From NCBI GenBank assembly GCA_902780455.1, contig CACZFO010000014.1:1-49707 (forward strand): a stretch of 49,707 nt of DNA. Direction: 5' to 3'. Positions 17,126 through 25,744 of the stretch are shown piece after piece (position 1 is the stretch's first letter; every line of letters starts with the position of its first letter). This stretch comes from an uncultured Bacteroidia bacterium (lineage in GTDB: Bacteria; Bacteroidota; Bacteroidia; Bacteroidales; UBA932). A program made the translations under genes and the position numbers. Under the pieces are notes generated by a model, which was given only the letters and a program-made list of their open reading frames with translations, was not told the origin of the DNA and did not search any database.

Positions 17126-19492
17126 ATGGGAGAGAAATTAGTTATCGTAGAGTCTCCGGCCAAGGCCAAGACAATTGAAAGATTCCTTGGAGAGGGATAC
17201 ACAGTAAGATCAAGCTTCGGACATATATGCGATCTGCCCAAGACATCTCTGGGCATAGACATCGAAAACGGATTCAAACCTAAATACCAGGTTCCGGCCG
17301 ACAAGAAAAAGGTTGTGGCAGAACTGAAGGCGCTGGCTTCCAAGGCAGACCAGGTCTATCTGGCTTCCGATGAGGACCGCGAAGGTGAGGCCATTGCATG
17401 GCACCTCCAGCAGGAACTTAAGCTGAAGCCTGAAAACACACAGAGAATAGTTTTCCACGAGATTACAAAAGACGCCATACTCAATGCCGTGCAGCATCCG
17501 AGAAAGGTGGATGAGAATCTGGTGAACGCCCAGCAGGCCAGAAGGGTCCTGGACAGGATCGTGGGTTTTGAACTCTCACCCGTTCTGTGGAGAAAGGTTG
17601 GCAAAGGCCTTTCAGCCGGCAGGGTGCAGTCAGTGGCGGTACGTCTCATCGTAGACAGGGAAAAGGAAATCCAACAGTTCCAGCCGGCTCCATTCTTCAG
17701 CGTAAAGGGACTGTTCCACCCTCACTCCGCCGCAGAGAAAGTGAAGCTCCACGCCTCTCTTGACACAAGGTTCTCCGATGAAAACCAGGCAGCTGCTTTC
17801 CTTGAGAAATGCAACAGCGGATGCCGCTTCAGCATATCTTCCATAGAAAAGAAACAGGCGCTTCGTTTTCCGGCTCCACCGTTCACCACTTCCGCACTTC
17901 AGCAGGAAGCCAGCCGCAAGCTAGGCTTCTCCGTATCCCAGACAATGAGGATTGCCCAGAAGCTCTACGAGAGCGGACTGATCACCTACATGAGAACAGA
18001 CTCCACAAACTTGTCTTCCCTGGCAATCAACACCATAAAGCAGGCTATCACTGAAAATTACGGAGAACGGTATTCCAAGGTGCGCCAGTTCCACATCCAC
18101 AGCAAGGGAGCCCAGGAAGCTCACGAGGCCATCCGCCCTACCTATGCTTCCAACAAGACCATAGACGGAACCCCTGCAGAAAAGAAACTCTACGAACTCA
18201 TCTGGAAAAGAGCGGTAGCCTCTCAGATGGCCGATGCCAGCATAGAAAGGACCACCATCACCATATCTTCCGACAAGTTCTCAGAAAAGTTCATCTGCGA
18301 AGGCGAACAGATCCTGTTTGACGGATTCCTCCGCCTTTACATAGAAGGAAAGGACGACGAGCCTGAAGAAGAGAACCTCAACCAACTGATTCCAAATCTT
18401 GAGAATGGTGAGGCCATGGAGGCTGTCCAGATAGAAGCCCTCCAGAAATTCACTCCTAAACCTCCGCGTTACTCCGAGGCGACCCTGGTAAAGAAGATGG
18501 AGGAACTTGGAATAGGAAGGCCTAGTACCTATGCCCCTACCATCACTACGATAACCAGCAAGAGAGGCTATGTTGTAAAGGACTCCAGGCCGGGCATCAA
18601 GAGAGAGGCCGTAAAGCTGTCGCTGGATAATCCTGGTACTGCTCCGATGCAGGGAAAGATATCCAGGACAACCATCACGGAATCTTTAGGAGCAGAGAAG
18701 AACAAACTCTTCCCTCAGGACATGGGAACTGTGGTAACCCACTATCTTGAAGATAATTTCGGCGAGATAATGGATTACGGATTCACCGCCAGGATAGAGG
18801 AGGATTTTGACAGGATTGCAGAAGGCAAGCTCCCTTGGACCAACCTGATGTCTTTGTTCTACTCCCCGTTCCACAAGACAGTGGAACAGCAGAACATGGA
18901 AAAGACACATGTCAATTCCGAAAGAGAGCTGGGAGCGGATCCAAAGGACGGAAAGATGATATACGTAAGGCTCGGAAAATTTGGACCGCTTGCCCAGAAG
19001 GGAGCCTCAGATGACCCTCATAAACAGTTTGCATCTCTCAGGAAAGACCAGTCCATAGAGACCATCACCCTTGAGGAAGCTGTAAAGCTGTTCGAATTGC
19101 CAAGGGTTGTGGGATCCCATGATGGCAAGGAGGTTACAAGTGCCATCGGAAGGTTCGGAGCCTACATAAAATATGACGGCAAGTTCTATTCCCTTGCAAA
19201 AGGACAGGATCCATATACCATCAACCTGGAAGAGGCTCTGGAACTTGTCAAGGCAAAGGAAGAGGCTGCTGAAAAGAGCGTAATCAAAGTATTTGAAGCC
19301 GAGGACATCCAGATACTCAACGGCAGATACGGTCCGTACATAAAGCACGCCGGCGGAAACTACAAGATTCCTAAGGGCAAGGGAGCCAAGGCCGCAGATG
19401 CCCTGACATTGGAAGACTGCAAGGCCATCATAGAAAACACCCCGGCCACAAACTCCTCTAAATCGTCTAAAACAACCAGAGCCAGAAAATAG
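17126..19492 (+). CDS. topA: DNA topoisomerase I
   Basis: A 788-residue type IA topoisomerase. The start at 17126 gives the standard opening GEKLVIVESPAKAKTIERFL of the TOPRIM domain; further TOPRIM acidic residues are in SDEDREGEAIAWHL. The active-site tyrosine is Y288 in GLITYMRTDSTN. The C-terminal zinc ribbons of the E. coli enzyme are absent. Instead there are topoisomerase C-terminal repeats of the type GRFGAYIK and GRYGPYIK, as expected for Bacteroidota. It relaxes negative supercoils by single-strand passage. The next gene follows after 3 bp. Confidence 0.95.
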   Translation: MGEKLVIVESPAKAKTIERFLGEGYTVRSSFGHICDLPKTSLGIDIENGFKPKYQVPADKKKVVAELKALASKADQVYLASDEDREGEAIAWHLQQELKLKPENTQRIVFHEITKDAILNAVQHPRKVDENLVNAQQARRVLDRIVGFELSPVLWRKVGKGLSAGRVQSVAVRLIVDREKEIQQFQPAPFFSVKGLFHPHSAAEKVKLHASLDTRFSDENQAAAFLEKCNSGCRFSISSIEKKQALRFPAPPFTTSALQQEASRKLGFSVSQTMRIAQKLYESGLITYMRTDSTNLSSLAINTIKQAITENYGERYSKVRQFHIHSKGAQEAHEAIRPTYASNKTIDGTPAEKKLYELIWKRAVASQMADASIERTTITISSDKFSEKFICEGEQILFDGFLRLYIEGKDDEPEEENLNQLIPNLENGEAMEAVQIEALQKFTPKPPRYSEATLVKKMEELGIGRPSTYAPTITTITSKRGYVVKDSRPGIKREAVKLSLDNPGTAPMQGKISRTTITESLGAEKNKLFPQDMGTVVTHYLEDNFGEIMDYGFTARIEEDFDRIAEGKLPWTNLMSLFYSPFHKTVEQQNMEKTHVNSERELGADPKDGKMIYVRLGKFGPLAQKGASDDPHKQFASLRKDQSIETITLEEAVKLFELPRVVGSHDGKEVTSAIGRFGAYIKYDGKFYSLAKGQDPYTINLEEALELVKAKEEAAEKSVIKVFEAEDIQILNGRYGPYIKHAGGNYKIPKGKGAKAADALTLEDCKAIIENTPATNSSKSSKTTRARK

Positions 19493-19495
19493 CAT

Positions 19496-20410
19496 ATGGA
19501 AAACCATCCGGTAAAAAAAGCATATTCAAAACTTTACAGCCTCTCAAAGGGGATGGAGAAGGTAAATGTCTGCACCCTTGAGGAGTATGTCTCCAAAAAG
19601 AAACCCAGGAACACCAGGTCCCAGGAAGGAAGTGTTGACGTAGTTATCTGCGGAGAAAGTATTCCGGATGTTGAAATCCTCAGGCTTGGAAGGAACTTTC
19701 CGTCCGCCCTTGTCTGCTCCGGGGAGGAAATCCCCATACAGCTCATAGACAAGATAAAGAAACAGAAGACTTTCTCCGTGATAGGAGTTCAGAAGTACCT
19801 GTTCTTTCCGCAGATGGAAACCGCACTTGACAGTTGCGGCTTTGAAACGCTGAACCTCGGAGCCTTCAGAGATGACATGTCCGTATGTGAACCACTGCTC
19901 AGGAATGTAAGGTACGTGTTCCTGGACATGAAGAGCGTCAAGCATGCAGACTATCCGTGGGACAGCAACAACAATCCCAACGGCTTTTTCTCCAATGAAA
20001 TATGCCAGGTGGCAAGATACATAGGCTTCTCCTGCTCCCTCAAGACCGTCTTCATTTACGGAATACCGGAGAGCAGATGCCCTCAGGTATGCGCAAACCT
20101 GGTGGCCCAGACAGCCTGGCACATCGCCGATGCGGTGGCAAACAACATAAAGGAGGATCCTCAGGCTGAAAGGCTGAAGGGAAAGCTGCCTTCTCAGTTC
20201 GAACATAAAATCGTTGATTTCTGTTCACACGGAGACACCCTTACTTTCATAATGAGTGCCGCAACCGGAAGATGGTGGATGGAAGTGCCTGTCATCAAGA
20301 AAAATACAACAGAACTTCTGGCATGCACGGCAGCCGATTACCAGACTGCCTGCGACGGTCAGGTTCCGATGCGATGGCTGTATTATTACAACCGCCTGAA
20401 TTCATTGTAA
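19496..20410 (+). CDS. Arginase/formimidoylglutamase-fold protein lacking metal ligands
   Basis: A 304-residue protein. Its C-terminal two thirds resemble the Bacteroidota formimidoylglutamase-like branch of the ureohydrolase fold: LDMKSVKHADYPW at 143-155, NGFFSNEICQVARY, LVAQTAWHIAD and the terminal GRWWMEVP at 258-265. In active members a GGSHD motif and a DAHxD motif bind two manganese ions. Here the first aligns with GVQKY (97-101), no DAHxD is visible, and the region between is much shortened. The protein is therefore unlikely to be a functional ureohydrolase. Family assignment rests on my recollection of these motifs, not a search. It begins 3 bp after topA and is probably co-transcribed. 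The frame is intact over its whole length, so it appears maintained. Confidence 0.62.
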   Translation: MENHPVKKAYSKLYSLSKGMEKVNVCTLEEYVSKKKPRNTRSQEGSVDVVICGESIPDVEILRLGRNFPSALVCSGEEIPIQLIDKIKKQKTFSVIGVQKYLFFPQMETALDSCGFETLNLGAFRDDMSVCEPLLRNVRYVFLDMKSVKHADYPWDSNNNPNGFFSNEICQVARYIGFSCSLKTVFIYGIPESRCPQVCANLVAQTAWHIADAVANNIKEDPQAERLKGKLPSQFEHKIVDFCSHGDTLTFIMSAATGRWWMEVPVIKKNTTELLACTAADYQTACDGQVPMRWLYYYNRLNSL

Positions 20411-20425
20411 CATTTTTTAATCTTT

Positions 20426-20457
20426 TTTGCCTGTTTGCTTGAAATTTTCTATTTTTG
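20426..20457 (+). promoter_or_regulatory. Promoter of the Lrp-type regulator (TTTG - 20 bp - TATTTTTG)
   Basis: TTTG at 20426-20429, a 20-bp spacer and TATTTTTG at 20450-20457 make a complete Bacteroidota promoter. It is 34 bp before the start codon, which supports choosing 20492 over the longer upstream frame. Confidence 0.72.
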
Positions 20458-20491
20458 CAATAGAGTATTTGAAAAGCAAACATATAAAAAT

Positions 20492-21013
20492 ATGGCAAAG
20501 TATCAAATTGACGAAACCGACCAGAAAATCCTTTCTGCTCTGGTCAAGAACGCCAGAACTCCGTTTTTGGAGATAGCCCGTGAATGTGGCGTTTCTGGAG
20601 CTGCTATCCATCAGAGGTTCAAGAAAATGGAATCTCTAGGCATTATCACCGGTTCGCGTCTTCTCGTAAAGCCTTCCACCCTCGGACTGGATGTATGTGC
20701 TTTTGTAGAAGTTAACCTTTCTCCTGTTAACAAATACCCTGAAGTGATAGAGGCACTGAGGAAAATTCCTGAAGTTGTAGAGTGTCATTTTGTAACAGGC
20801 AGGCACACTCTGCTGCTGAAGATGTACTGCTTCAATCACGACCACCTGCTGGATATCCTCATCAACACTATCCAGAACATCCCTAGCGTACAGGACACCG
20901 AGACCCTGGTATCTCTTGACCAGGCAATCGAGCGCCAGGTTTGGGTAAAGGACCACCCGGAAGAAAAGGGTTATCACAGGAAGGATAGGAGAAGTACCAA
21001 GAAGAAATACTAA
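20492..21013 (+). CDS. Lrp/AsnC family transcriptional regulator
   Basis: A 173-residue regulator. Residues 5-60 form the AsnC-type helix-turn-helix (IDETDQKILSAL, then EIARECGVSGAAIHQRFKKM). The rest is a RAM ligand-binding domain with the expected glycine in TGRHTLLLKM. Such proteins bind amino acids and assemble as octamers on DNA. A basic tail follows the RAM domain. The start at 20492 is downstream of an excellent promoter and begins the canonical N-terminus. The stop codon overlaps the ispD stop on the opposite strand (shared CTAA). Target genes cannot be inferred. Confidence 0.9.
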   Translation: MAKYQIDETDQKILSALVKNARTPFLEIARECGVSGAAIHQRFKKMESLGIITGSRLLVKPSTLGLDVCAFVEVNLSPVNKYPEVIEALRKIPEVVECHFVTGRHTLLLKMYCFNHDHLLDILINTIQNIPSVQDTETLVSLDQAIERQVWVKDHPEEKGYHRKDRRSTKKKY

Positions 21014-21702
21014 TCCTCCGGAAGAAGGAGCCGGGCAAACCTCAGGTCATCCTGGGTGGTGATCTTCAGGTTGAACTTGCTGCCTTCCACAGTATCAAAA
21101 CAATAGCCGCTACTCTCCATCACGGTTGCATCATCTGTAAACGCTGGGGAGTAGGGTTTTTTATATGCCAGCTTGAGCCTGGTGGAATCAAAGACCTGAG
21201 GTGTCTGGACCAGCATGTAGTTTTCCCTCGTCACAGGATGGGTGCCGATCTGGCGCCCATCTTTATCCACGATCTTTTCCCTCATCGATTCCACAACGGT
21301 AACGACGGGAATCACCCCTGCACACTTTTCATCTATCGGATAGGTCAGCAGTTCCATCAGAAGTTCCTGAGGAACTATGGGACGCACTCCGTCATGAACC
21401 GCTACGACAGCCCCGTCCGGGATCACCTCCAGGGCGGACCTTACAGAATGGAACCTGGTTATCCCACCCGGAACGATGGTATGGGGGAACATCAGGTTGT
21501 GGCTGTTGTAATACTCTTTCCACATCTCGATATGTGAAGGAGGAAGCACCAGGACTATCTCCAGGGGAAGGTCAAGAGAAGTAAAAAGCTCTATCGTCCT
21601 CAACAGTATGGGTTTGCCGTCGAGGTCCAGGAACTGCTTAGGGATTCCGGCCTTCATCCTTCTGCCCACGCCTCCTGCGGTTATGACCACATAATATTTC
21701 AT
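21010..21702 (-). CDS. ispD: 2-C-methyl-D-erythritol 4-phosphate cytidylyltransferase
   Basis: A 230-residue nucleotidyltransferase of the non-mevalonate isoprenoid pathway; it transfers CMP to methylerythritol phosphate. The CTP-binding loop reads AGGVGRRMKAGIPKQFL with the conserved arginine and lysine. HDGVRP, and TPQVFD followed later by TDDATVME, are the IspD signatures. Length is standard. It is transcribed away from purH from a TACTTTTG box and ends convergently on the Lrp-type gene. Confidence 0.94.
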   Translation of the reverse strand: MKYYVVITAGGVGRRMKAGIPKQFLDLDGKPILLRTIELFTSLDLPLEIVLVLPPSHIEMWKEYYNSHNLMFPHTIVPGGITRFHSVRSALEVIPDGAVVAVHDGVRPIVPQELLMELLTYPIDEKCAGVIPVVTVVESMREKIVDKDGRQIGTHPVTRENYMLVQTPQVFDSTRLKLAYKKPYSPAFTDDATVMESSGYCFDTVEGSKFNLKITTQDDLRFARLLLPED

Positions 21703-21721
21703 TTGTTCATTTTTAACTGTG

Positions 21722-21759
21722 CAAAAGTATTAAAAATTTGACCTAATTTCTTAATTTTG
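21722..21759. promoter_or_regulatory. Divergent promoter boxes for ispD and purH
   Basis: TACTTTTG on the minus strand at 21729-21722 precedes ispD by 19 bp. TAATTTTG on the plus strand at 21752-21759 precedes purH by 23 bp. Both are exact TAnnTTTG matches. Confidence 0.6.
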
Positions 21760-21782
21760 TAGGTATCCAAAAGACTGGTATC

Positions 21783-23300
21783 GTGAAACAGATAACAAAA
21801 GCACTCATATCCGTCTTCGACAAGGACGGAATCCTTGATATAGCAACGCTCCTCAGACAGGGAGGAGCGGAAATACTGTCTACCGGCGGAACTGCCGCCT
21901 TCCTCCAGGAAAACGGCTTTGAAGTTACAAAGGTTGAGGACCTTACCCACTATCCTTCAATACTTGGAGGCAGGGTTAAGACCCTCCATCCCGCCGTCTT
22001 TGGCGGAATCCTTGGAAGAAGGGACAATCCTTCCGACATGGAAGAATTCAAAACCTGGAACATAGGTCCGATAGACCTGGTGGTGGTAGACCTCTACCCG
22101 TTTGAAGAAACAGTGGCAAAAGGAGCCTCCAGGCAGGAAATCATAGAAAAGATAGACATCGGTGGCATCTCCCTCATAAGGGCTGCCGCAAAGAACCATA
22201 ACGACGTGGCCATAGTTCCGTCAAAGGACCAGTACGGCTATCTTCTGGACATACTCAGGGAGCAGGGCTGCCGCACCACCCTCCAGCAGAGGGAGTATCT
22301 GGCAACAATGGCCTTCGGAGTCTCTGCCTCCTACGACAGCGCCATCTTCAACTACTTCAACTCGGAGACCAAGGCACCTGTTTTCAGCCGGTTCAGCACC
22401 CAGGCAAAGACCCTGAGATACGGTGAGAATCCGCATCAGAAAGGTTTTTATTTCGGCAGCAAAGACTCTCTCCCGCAGCAGCTTCACGGCAAGGAACTAA
22501 GCCATAACAACCTTCTGGACGTAGAGGCGGCCATAGAGCTCATCGGCGATTTCTCAGAACCAACCGTAGCCATCATCAAGCACAACAATGCATGCGGATG
22601 TGCAACCGCACCTTCGTTGCTGGAGGCTTGGGAAAAGGCTCTTGCAGGAGATCCGGTTTCTGCCTTCGGCGGAATCATCGTATCCAACAGGGCCGTTGAA
22701 AAAGATGTCGCCGAGCAGATGAACAAACTCTTCTTCGAAGTCTGCATAGCACCTTCATATTCCGAAGAAGCCCTCGGCATACTTGAAACAAAGAAGAACC
22801 GCATCCTCCTGGTAAACAGCATGTCAAAGCTGCCTGACATGAAATTCCGTTCCATGCTGGGCGGAGTCCTGGCTCAGGAACGCGATACCCACGTGGAGAC
22901 AGAGGCAGACCTTACCGTATGCACCACCAAGGCCCCTGAAAAAGACAAGACGGAAGACCTGCTGATGGCCAACAAACTGGTAAAGCACTCCAAGTCCAAC
23001 GCCATAGTCCTTGTCAAGGACCGCCAGCTCATAGGCAGCGGAGTGGGACAGACCTCCAGGGTAGATGCCCTCAAGCAGGCCATTGAAAAGGCACACAGTT
23101 TTGGATTTGACACCAACGGAGCAGTAATGGCTTCGGACGCATTCTTCCCGTTCAAGGACTGCGTGGAAATAGCTTTTGCCAACGGCATCAAGACAGTCAT
23201 CCAGCCGGGCGGCTCGATAAGGGACAACGAGAGCGTAGACTTCTGCAACCAAAGCGGCATGGCCATGGTAATGACCGGATTCAGACACTTCAAACATTAA
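21783..23300 (+). CDS. purH: Bifunctional AICAR transformylase / IMP cyclohydrolase
   Basis: A 505-residue enzyme catalysing the last two steps of purine synthesis. The N-terminal MGS-like cyclohydrolase domain contains LISVFDKDGI, STGGTAAFL and GGRVKTLHPAVFGGIL. The C-terminal transformylase domain contains LRYGENPHQK, KHNNACGCA and AFGGIIVSN. The initiation codon is GTG at 21783, with no ATG available before the conserved N-terminus. It is followed after 23 bp by mreB without a recognisable promoter box between, suggesting that the elongasome operon may be read from the purH promoter. Confidence 0.95.
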   Translation: MKQITKALISVFDKDGILDIATLLRQGGAEILSTGGTAAFLQENGFEVTKVEDLTHYPSILGGRVKTLHPAVFGGILGRRDNPSDMEEFKTWNIGPIDLVVVDLYPFEETVAKGASRQEIIEKIDIGGISLIRAAAKNHNDVAIVPSKDQYGYLLDILREQGCRTTLQQREYLATMAFGVSASYDSAIFNYFNSETKAPVFSRFSTQAKTLRYGENPHQKGFYFGSKDSLPQQLHGKELSHNNLLDVEAAIELIGDFSEPTVAIIKHNNACGCATAPSLLEAWEKALAGDPVSAFGGIIVSNRAVEKDVAEQMNKLFFEVCIAPSYSEEALGILETKKNRILLVNSMSKLPDMKFRSMLGGVLAQERDTHVETEADLTVCTTKAPEKDKTEDLLMANKLVKHSKSNAIVLVKDRQLIGSGVGQTSRVDALKQAIEKAHSFGFDTNGAVMASDAFFPFKDCVEIAFANGIKTVIQPGGSIRDNESVDFCNQSGMAMVMTGFRHFKH

Positions 23301-23323
23301 CCTGAAATTAGCAGTTTAGAAAT

Positions 23324-24355
23324 ATGGCATTTTCATTTTTAACACAGGAACTTGCAATCGACCTCGGAACGGCCAACACCGTAATCTTCATGAAAGACAA
23401 GATTGTGGTCGACGAACCTTCTATCATCGCGATAGACATGAACACAAAGAAGCCTATGGCCATAGGAGAAAGAGCCAGGCTGATGCACGAGAGGACAAAT
23501 CCCAACATCAAGACCATCAGGCCTATGAAAGATGGTGTGATTGCCGACTTCCAGGCCGCTGAACACATGATCCGCGGATTCATAAAAATGATAAACAGCA
23601 AGAGAAGCTCCCTGTTCACACCTAACCTGAGAATAGTGATTGCCATACCTAGCGGCAGTACCGAGGTTGAGACCAGGGCCGTAAGAGACGCTGCCGAACA
23701 TTCCGGAGGAAGGGATGTCTACATCATACTGGAACCTATGGCAGCAGCCATCGGTATAGGTCTGGACGTAGAAAAACCTTCCGGCCACATGGTGGTGGAC
23801 ATAGGAGGCGGTACCACTGAATGTGCCGTCATCTCCCTCGGAGGAATCGTCTGGAACGAGAGCCTCAAGGTTGCAGGAGACGTCTTCACTTCAGACATCC
23901 AGCAGTACATGCGCCAGCAGTACAACATAAAGATTGGTGAGATAACTGCGGAGGAAATAAAGATAGCCGTAGGAGCTGCCATCCCTGAACTTGAGACAAC
24001 TCCTGAGCCTTACATAGCAAAAGGTCCTAACCTGATGACCGCATATCCGGTGGAAGTGCCTGTAACTTCCATGGAGATAGCCCATTGCCTTGACAAATCA
24101 CTGGCAAAACTGGAGTCTACCATCATCAAGGTGCTGGAGCAGACCCCTCCTGAGCTGTATGCCGACATCGTAAAGGAAGGCATCTACCTCAGCGGCGGCG
24201 GAGCCCTTATCAGAGGACTGGACAAGAGGCTCAGCGACAAGCTCAAGATTCCTTTCCATGTTGCCGAGGATCCGCTCAGGGCCGTTGCAAGAGGAACCAA
24301 TACGGCTTTGAAGAACCTGGCAAAGCGCCACTTCCTCCCTTACCTGATGAGATAG
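23324..24355 (+). CDS. mreB: Rod-shape-determining actin homologue MreB
   Basis: A 343-residue bacterial actin. The phosphate-1 loop ELAIDLGTANT, the phosphate-2 region VVDIGGGTTE and the C-terminal YLSGGGALIRGLD are all present and of standard spacing. It polymerises under the membrane and directs lateral wall synthesis by the PBP2-RodA complex encoded three to four genes downstream. It is 7 bp from mreC. Confidence 0.96.
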   Translation: MAFSFLTQELAIDLGTANTVIFMKDKIVVDEPSIIAIDMNTKKPMAIGERARLMHERTNPNIKTIRPMKDGVIADFQAAEHMIRGFIKMINSKRSSLFTPNLRIVIAIPSGSTEVETRAVRDAAEHSGGRDVYIILEPMAAAIGIGLDVEKPSGHMVVDIGGGTTECAVISLGGIVWNESLKVAGDVFTSDIQQYMRQQYNIKIGEITAEEIKIAVGAAIPELETTPEPYIAKGPNLMTAYPVEVPVTSMEIAHCLDKSLAKLESTIIKVLEQTPPELYADIVKEGIYLSGGGALIRGLDKRLSDKLKIPFHVAEDPLRAVARGTNTALKNLAKRHFLPYLMR

Positions 24356-24362
24356 ACTGCTG

Positions 24363-25235
24363 ATGAAGCTTCCTCCTCTCATCTATAACTCCATAGGAAA
24401 GTTCCTGGTTTTCGCTCTCCTGGAAACTGCTTGCGCGTTGCTCATCATCAAGAGCAGCATCGTGCAGAAATACAGGATCATGGAGGGCGTGCGCAATGTC
24501 CAGTCCTTTTTCTGGGAAAAGGGCACTGCGGTAAAGAAATATACCAGCCTTTCGCAGAGCAACAAGGATTTGGAGGAAGAGAACGCAAGGCTCCTCGCCC
24601 AGAACATATTCCTTAAGGACTACATCGTCAAAAGCCAGGGAGAAAGCAAACTGGAAGAACTCTCTTCCCAACTTAAGGACAATGCCGGAGACTCCTCTCT
24701 CACAAGCTATTCGTTCACCCTGGCAAAAGTTATCAAGAACACCATAAATACCACGCACAACTACCTGGTAATAGACAAGGGACGGCGCGACGGAATAACG
24801 GAAGACCTGGGAGTCGTGACCCCGAGCGGAGTTGTCGGGATAATAAGGGGAGTGGGAGAGAAATTCAGCTATGTGCTGTCTTTCCTCAATCTCAGGCAGA
24901 GCATAAGCGCAAAGATCGGCAGCACGGAATCACCCGGAACCCTCAAGTGGGAGGGCGGTAGCATTTACAAGGCCTATCTCACTGAAATACCGCTGAATAC
25001 TGAAGTTGCAAAAGGCGACACTGTCTATACCAGCGGCAACTCGTCTTTCTTCCCTTCCGACATACCTGTAGGAAAAGCCATTTCCTTCTCCGTGGAAAAC
25101 GGAGCCCACAAGAAGGTTGAGGTTGAACTGCTCCAGGATTTCTCCAACCTTGATTACGTCATAGTACTGAAGAACCATGACAAGCATGAGATAGACTCGC
25201 TGTCCATGCTGAAACCACCGTCACCGAAGAAATGA
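24363..25235 (+). CDS. mreC: Rod-shape-determining protein MreC
   Basis: A 290-residue bitopic protein: a short cytoplasmic tail, a transmembrane helix at about 13-33, a coiled-coil around residues 55-100, and the MreC beta domains with the characteristic GRRDGITEDLGVVTPSGVVGIIR and later VYTSGNSSFFPSDIPVG. It links MreB to the periplasmic synthases and activates PBP2. Its last codon overlaps the mreD start. Confidence 0.93.
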   Translation: MKLPPLIYNSIGKFLVFALLETACALLIIKSSIVQKYRIMEGVRNVQSFFWEKGTAVKKYTSLSQSNKDLEEENARLLAQNIFLKDYIVKSQGESKLEELSSQLKDNAGDSSLTSYSFTLAKVIKNTINTTHNYLVIDKGRRDGITEDLGVVTPSGVVGIIRGVGEKFSYVLSFLNLRQSISAKIGSTESPGTLKWEGGSIYKAYLTEIPLNTEVAKGDTVYTSGNSSFFPSDIPVGKAISFSVENGAHKKVEVELLQDFSNLDYVIVLKNHDKHEIDSLSMLKPPSPKK

Positions 25236-25744
25236 TGGAATCTCTCAAATACATATACGGTTTCATTGTGATACTGGTCCTCCAGCTTCTTTGCAGCGAG
25301 TTCATCAACTTGTGGCCGATGCTCTATATCGCCGTGATTCCACTGATGATCATACTCCTGCCGTTCAGCGTGAGTACCTATGTCCTGATGATCTGCGGTT
25401 TTGCCATGGGGCTCCTCACTGATGCCCTGTCAGACGGGGTCCTGGGTCTCAACGCTGCCTGCTGCACTCTCTTGGGAGCCTGCAAGAACATGATTACCAA
25501 GCCTATGAGGAAGTATGACGTTCAGACAGACCAGTTTGATATGGACAGCGGAGAGTTCCGGAAAGGTAAACTGATACTTCTGCTGATCATCTGCTACCTG
25601 GTCTTCTTCATTCCGTATGTCCTCATAGACGGGGCCGGAGTTTCGGGCATCTTGTACATCGTTGCCAGAATAGCCGTCAATGTAGTAGTGAATGTAATCA
25701 TCGCCTATCTGCTCATAAGGCTATGGATAAGAAGGTTCTTCTGA
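25232..25744 (+). CDS. mreD: Rod-shape-determining membrane protein MreD
   Basis: A 170-residue highly hydrophobic protein with about five predicted membrane segments, consistent with MreD. Sequence conservation in this family is low, so identification leans on position between mreC and mrdA and on the GLLTDALSDGVLGLNA segment, which matches the conserved MreD region. It overlaps mreC by 4 bp and mrdA by 22 bp. Confidence 0.88.
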   Translation: MMESLKYIYGFIVILVLQLLCSEFINLWPMLYIAVIPLMIILLPFSVSTYVLMICGFAMGLLTDALSDGVLGLNAACCTLLGACKNMITKPMRKYDVQTDQFDMDSGEFRKGKLILLLIICYLVFFIPYVLIDGAGVSGILYIVARIAVNVVVNVIIAYLLIRLWIRRFF

